Positions 60,190-64,000 of a stretch of 64,000 bases of DNA are shown here, piece by piece. Position numbers and translations under genes: made by a program. The notes below the pieces were generated by a model that was not told the DNA's origin, did no database searches, and saw only the letters and a list, made by a program, of their open reading frames with translations. The stretch lies in the NCBI RefSeq assembly GCF_003473485.1, contig NC_053046.1, positions 4,722,001 through 4,786,000 of the forward strand, read 5' to 3'. This DNA is from Medicago truncatula (taxonomy: Eukaryota > Streptophyta > Magnoliopsida > Fabales > Fabaceae). The first letter of the stretch is position 1, and each line of letters opens with the position of its first letter.

Positions 60190-62884
60190 CAGAAAACTAC
60201 ATCTACCGCTATTGTCGGAGAAGTAAACACTATTGGCCGGATTTCATGATTAATTGTGCTTATTTTTGTGTGCCGTTAATATGTTTTCTTTAGAGCTAGG
60301 TTTGATGTTGTAACTTGTTTGTTCTGACCTAACTACTAAGGAATTTTAAGAGAAGTCTAATTTGTGGGGTGTGTGTGGAATGCTTGCAGAGAAATCTTTC
60401 CTACCAAAAAGAGACATGGAATGGTTTTTCTTCTGTCCGCGGGATCGCAAGTACCCAAATGGTTCAAGGACAAATAGAGCCACGAAAGCTGGCTACTGGA
60501 AAGCCACTGGAAAAGACAGGAAGGTTGTTTGTGAGCCTAGTCCATTCATTTCCACAGAGACTGTCACAGGTTACCGCAAGACCCTAGTTTTCTACTGTGG
60601 AAGAGCTCCTTTAGGTGATCGAACCAACTGGGTCATGCATGAATATCGCCTCAACGATGATCCTAGCCAAGGCTCGGAGGTAAAAGTCAATATTTAGTGT
60701 GATTTAGTTCAACCGCAGAAACTATAAGAATTTTGTCTTTGTCAAATTAATTTTACTGAATCAATTATTCTCGATTACTGTTGTAGGGTGCTTTTGCTTT
60801 GTGCCGAGTTATTAAAAAGAATGAGAAGGCAAATGATTCCGAAGGACAAGGAGGAAAGAGGGTTAGAGCTAATGATGGGAGCAATTCCATTTCAACCAAT
60901 GGGAATGAGGTTTCTTGTGAGGCAAGTCAACTATTAAGTGGCAGTGAGAGTCATTATTCAAGTCCTATTAACTTCCAATGCAATGTCCCTCCTATGGCTG
61001 CATTTGACCAAGCTTCCTATGATACCAATCCTACAACATTCTGGCTGTCCCCTGACATGATTCTTGATTCTTCAAAGGTACTAAATTGATTTTAGGCTTA
61101 AATATGCTTTTAGTCCTTGCAAATATAGTAAGTTTGGATTTTGGTCCCTGGTAAAAAAAAATTTTGAAATTAATCCCTACAAAATTTTTTGTTTTTTAAA
61201 ATAGTCCTTAGACCCACTTTTGTGCTAATTTGTCCAATTTTTGTCTATATGGCAAATGTTGACCGTGCAAATTTGACCACGTGGCTTCCATGTGTCAATT
61301 TTGTCATTTAATATATTTAAAAAACATTTTAAAAATCAAGTAATTTATTTTTTAAATTAAAAAAATCAATTAAGGAGAGAGAGCATGATTACCCCATCCG
61401 AGACCTTCATATTTTTCCCTTTCTTCTTCAAAATTTCATTTTATTCCCTTTCTTCAATTCATCTTTGTAACATAACAATAACAACAAACTCTCTTCACCC
61501 AAAATAAACACTCAAATTCTCATAACCTAACCCTCACGAAAATTCCCAATTTCTCAAAACCTAAACCCTGATTGAATCAAAATCAAATTGAATTGGATAT
61601 AGATCAAGCAAGGAAAAGCAACGAAGATGAAGATGAGAAAACTTGATAGGGGTTTACTTATTCATCTTCTTTATATGTATGTCAGCAAAAACATACCCTC
61701 TTTTCCCAACTTTTCAATGTTTTTGTTAAGAGACAAGGTTCATGTTTCTGATCTGGGTGTTTGAAGGCTGTTGTTATTGTTGTTAATGGTGTTGAGGTCA
61801 GACCTTAGTTTTCTTAATTTTTCTATTGTTCTGTTCCTTTAGCTGATTGTGTTGTTGTTGGGTTTACCGTGATGATGTTAAGTGTTGTTTGATTTCCTTG
61901 GGAGAAGGGTAGCATCTGAGAATAGTGAGGATGTTTTTTGATGAATTTGATTTGGGATCTTAGTAATAGTGAGTGTATGAATAATGGGTTGATTTGAGAA
62001 TGGAATCATGTTGTTATGTGATTGTTATGGATGCTGATCTTATGGAAGAGGAAGAAGAAGCTGAGATGCAGAAGAACAAGAAGAGGAAATTAATATTCTG
62101 TTAAAAAAAAAAGAGGAAATTAATAAAAAAAAAAAACAAATAAAAACATTTATAGATTTATTGATTTATTTTATATTTATTTAATTTCATTTAAAATCCA
62201 CATGTACAAAATGATACAGTCAGCAAGTGACACCTAAGCAAAAACATGCCAAATAAGCAAGAAATTTTGCAGGGATGAATTTCAAAAAAAAAAATTACCG
62301 GGGATCAAAACCCAAAATCGCTATATTTGCAGGAATTCAAAGCATATTGTAGCCTTGATTTTAATATGTTTGAATGCTCTTATATAGAATTGATTCTAAC
62401 ATCCAACTAACTTTTATACAAATGCATTCAGATATAAATCACTTCATATTCAACTCACTTTTATACAAATGCATTCAGATATAAATCACTTCATATTCAA
62501 CTCAGATTTAGAATCAATTTATTCAAAATCATTTCTTATTACCGCAGAACCAGACATATGTATGATATTAGTTAGAAATGTCTCTACTTACATTTTTCCT
62601 CTTCCAACTAGCAGGACTATTCTCAAGGGCAATTACAAGATGTTGTTGGATGTTTTCAACAGCAACGCGAGTTATCAAGTACAATGACACCTTGGCAATC
62701 ATTTCAACATACTGAAATTTCACCTTGTTCATCCTACTCAAATTTTAATGCGGAAATTGAATTTCCTGACACTCTTAGCCAAATTGGTTGCATGTCACCT
62801 TACTCAGGACAAGGAAGTTTCATGGACTTGCCTTATGAATGTTATGATCAGATTTATTCATTCAGTAATCCAAATCAATTCTGA
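59549..62884 (+). CDS. NAC-domain transcription factor
   Basis: Four exons, 59549-59705, 60390-60679, 60787-61077 and 62615-62884, joined in frame to 335 residues. A nuclear, plant-specific DNA-binding factor. The N-terminal ~160 residues hold all five NAC subdomains: A ([19 protein letters not shown]), B (about 30-53), C with [15 protein letters not shown] and [13 protein letters not shown] with [19 protein letters not shown] and WVMHEYRL, and E with FALCRVIKK. The remaining ~175 residues are Ser/Gln/Asn-rich, a probable activation region, with no transmembrane tail. By its NAC domain it resembles the clade around Arabidopsis ANAC071/ANAC096, a placement from memory only. Intron 3 is swollen by a 1.26-kb Mutator-like element. 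Intron 1 has a (TA)n tract at 60138-60176. Confidence 0.95.
60138..60176. repeat. (TA)n microsatellite in NAC intron 1
   Basis: About 18-19 TA units followed by (taa)n. Confidence 0.9.
61095..62354. mobile_element. Non-autonomous Mutator-like element in NAC intron 3
   Basis: Ends ggcttaaatatgcttttagt and ggctacaatatgctttgaat (inverse of the right end), with continuing inverted similarity through ctgcaaatatag. The 9-bp duplication ttgatttta is at 61086-61094 and 62355-62363. The 0.9-kb centre (about 61380-62170) is unlike a MITE core and includes purine-rich gaagatgaagatgag-like stretches, perhaps captured host sequence. Confidence 0.88.
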
Positions 62885-63413
62885 AAACAAAGAAGGAATA
62901 GGAAAAACATATTCTCCTTCTTTTCTTGTAATGCAAGTTACAAGATGTTTCAGTGGGGATCAAGCTTCAATTTTCAGTTAAACAAAAGATGTGAATGGTT
63001 TCGTGCAAGAAGACTACATACATGGATTTCTGAGACAGCGCCTTTTAATGTCTGTCTTTGAGTGATAAATATTGATTAATGAGTGCAAGTGCCTTCATAT
63101 GCAACCAAACAGAAACTATTCTGTTCTTGAACTGCTTTAGACTTAGTTTATTTGTTATTTATTATGTTGTGTAGGTTTCCCGGATGATATCACTTTTATA
63201 GATTTCATCCGAATTTGGTTTATATCGGTCATTGTATGTGTGGTTTCATAAAAATAGCTTATATAATGGATGAGGATTTATTATATATTCCTACTGAGTA
63301 TTAATAATAAATAGCTAGTTCAAAACATACTCAAACAGTTCATGTTTAATTTTCATCACAATCATTCATCAAATAACAGACCATAAGGGTTCTGTTTCTG
63401 CCACTTAACTAGT
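62885..63413. other. NAC 3-prime UTR and convergent intergenic gap
   Basis: No additional gene. The NAC and malate-transporter-like genes converge here with about 530 bp between stop codons. Confidence 0.5.
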
Positions 63414-64000
63414 CTATTCAATTCCATGAGAAGGTAAGTTGTTCCGCGAAACATCAACTCGAGGTTCCTCACAAGTCACAACAAGCTCATCGCCAGCTCT
63501 AAACTCTTTAAAGCAATCTAATCTCCCAAGTTCTTCAACTTCCTCAATAACAAGATCCAATTTTGCAACTGTTTCCACAAGCAAAGATGCAAAAGCAGCA
63601 AAAGGAAGTGCCTCAGAGAATTCAAGACTAGTGATAGCAATTTTACTCAACTGGGGTCTCAAAGATTTTCTTTCGTTTTCCTTCGACTGCATTAATGAAT
63701 CTCTTTTTGTTTTCCAATCAAGCAATGCAGAAGAGTCAGTTTTAACACTCGATAAGGAGAATCCAGAGCCTTTTCCATGTCTACCTTGACCAACTTGTGC
63801 AGCAGCTAGTTTGAGCATGTTGTTTGCATGGTTGTGTTTGTGTTTGGAGCCTAAGAAGAGACGAGGTTGAGACTTTATGGCATTGTTGAGATCCTGCAGA
63901 GCTTCATGAAGATGATCGGAGAGTATTTCGGGAGAGCAATGTCGACAGTTTCTTATGCTGTTGGAAAGTTCTATCAGTACTTTTGATACCTCTGCTGCAA
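63414..64000 (-). CDS. Aluminium-activated malate transporter-like, C-terminal part
   Basis: An open minus-strand frame from the window edge to a stop at 63414-63416 gives at least 195 residues. ALMT proteins are anion channels for malate and related ions in the plasma membrane or tonoplast, with N-terminal membrane helices (outside this window) and a cytosolic C-terminal half. The visible part has the family's helical C-terminal features: SPEILSDHLHEALQDLN, then a Ser/Lys-rich linker, then SLEFSEALPFAAFASLLVE followed by VAKLDLVIEEVEELG, a highly conserved ALMT signature. The 5-prime part lies beyond the window. The ttgcag at the very edge could be an intron end, so the exon may begin there. 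Subfamily (e.g. ALMT9-like or ALMT12-like) cannot be set from this end alone. Confidence 0.87.
   Translation of the reverse strand, partial: AAEVSKVLIELSNSIRNCRHCSPEILSDHLHEALQDLNNAIKSQPRLFLGSKHKHNHANNMLKLAAAQVGQGRHGKGSGFSLSSVKTDSSALLDWKTKRDSLMQSKENERKSLRPQLSKIAITSLEFSEALPFAAFASLLVETVAKLDLVIEEVEELGRLDCFKEFRAGDELVVTCEEPRVDVSRNNLPSHGIE

Overview
The window is AT-rich plant nuclear DNA, most likely from a papilionoid legume of the Medicago/clover/pea group. The pointers are intron-containing genes, two CYP88 P450s that look like the legume CYP88D subfamily, a glycine-cleavage H protein very close to the pea one, and a dense population of short legume-type transposons (Mutator-like, hAT, Stowaway-like, SINE). 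No species can be proven from sequence alone.

Layout. 1-24.1 kb holds no supportable functional gene. It is a transposon field: a 2.7-kb Mutator-like element with degenerate coding remnants (5789-8487), hAT elements with exact or near-exact 8-bp target duplications (8598-9296, 16856-17399, 17804-18297), Mutator-type MITEs (275-683, 19662-19999) and a symmetric cluster of fold-back elements (20199-21624). 24.1-42.8 kb is a cytochrome P450 cluster: a truncated, frameshifted 3-prime fragment (24609-25207), one complete eight-exon gene (29958-34414) and a second complete eight-exon gene (39563-42782), all on the + strand. 43.8-53.6 kb carries two minus-strand housekeeping genes: glycine decarboxylase H protein (mitochondrial photorespiration) and SufD/ABCI7 (plastid Fe-S cluster assembly). 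59.5-62.9 kb is a four-exon NAC transcription factor on +, with a 1.26-kb Mutator-like element in its last intron. The right edge (63414-64000, minus) is the C-terminal end of an aluminium-activated malate transporter-like gene that runs out of the window.

How the genes relate. The two P450s are recent tandem paralogues, probably acting on triterpenoid or related terpenoid substrates at the ER. They have been partly homogenised: about 180 bp of exon 1 is almost identical between them, whereas exon 2 is clearly diverged. The neighbouring H protein, SufD, NAC and ALMT-like genes have no evident functional link to the P450s.

Most notable structure. About 1.6 kb of the first P450 gene (exon 6 to beyond the 3-prime end) was copied about 9.3 kb upstream. 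It sits between two ~477-bp direct copies of the surrounding sequence, with short microhomologies at both joins. One flanking copy was later hit by a Mutator-like element, and the other copy preserves the empty site. I did not find an obviously new enzymatic system. The novelty here is in genome rearrangement and transposon structure.
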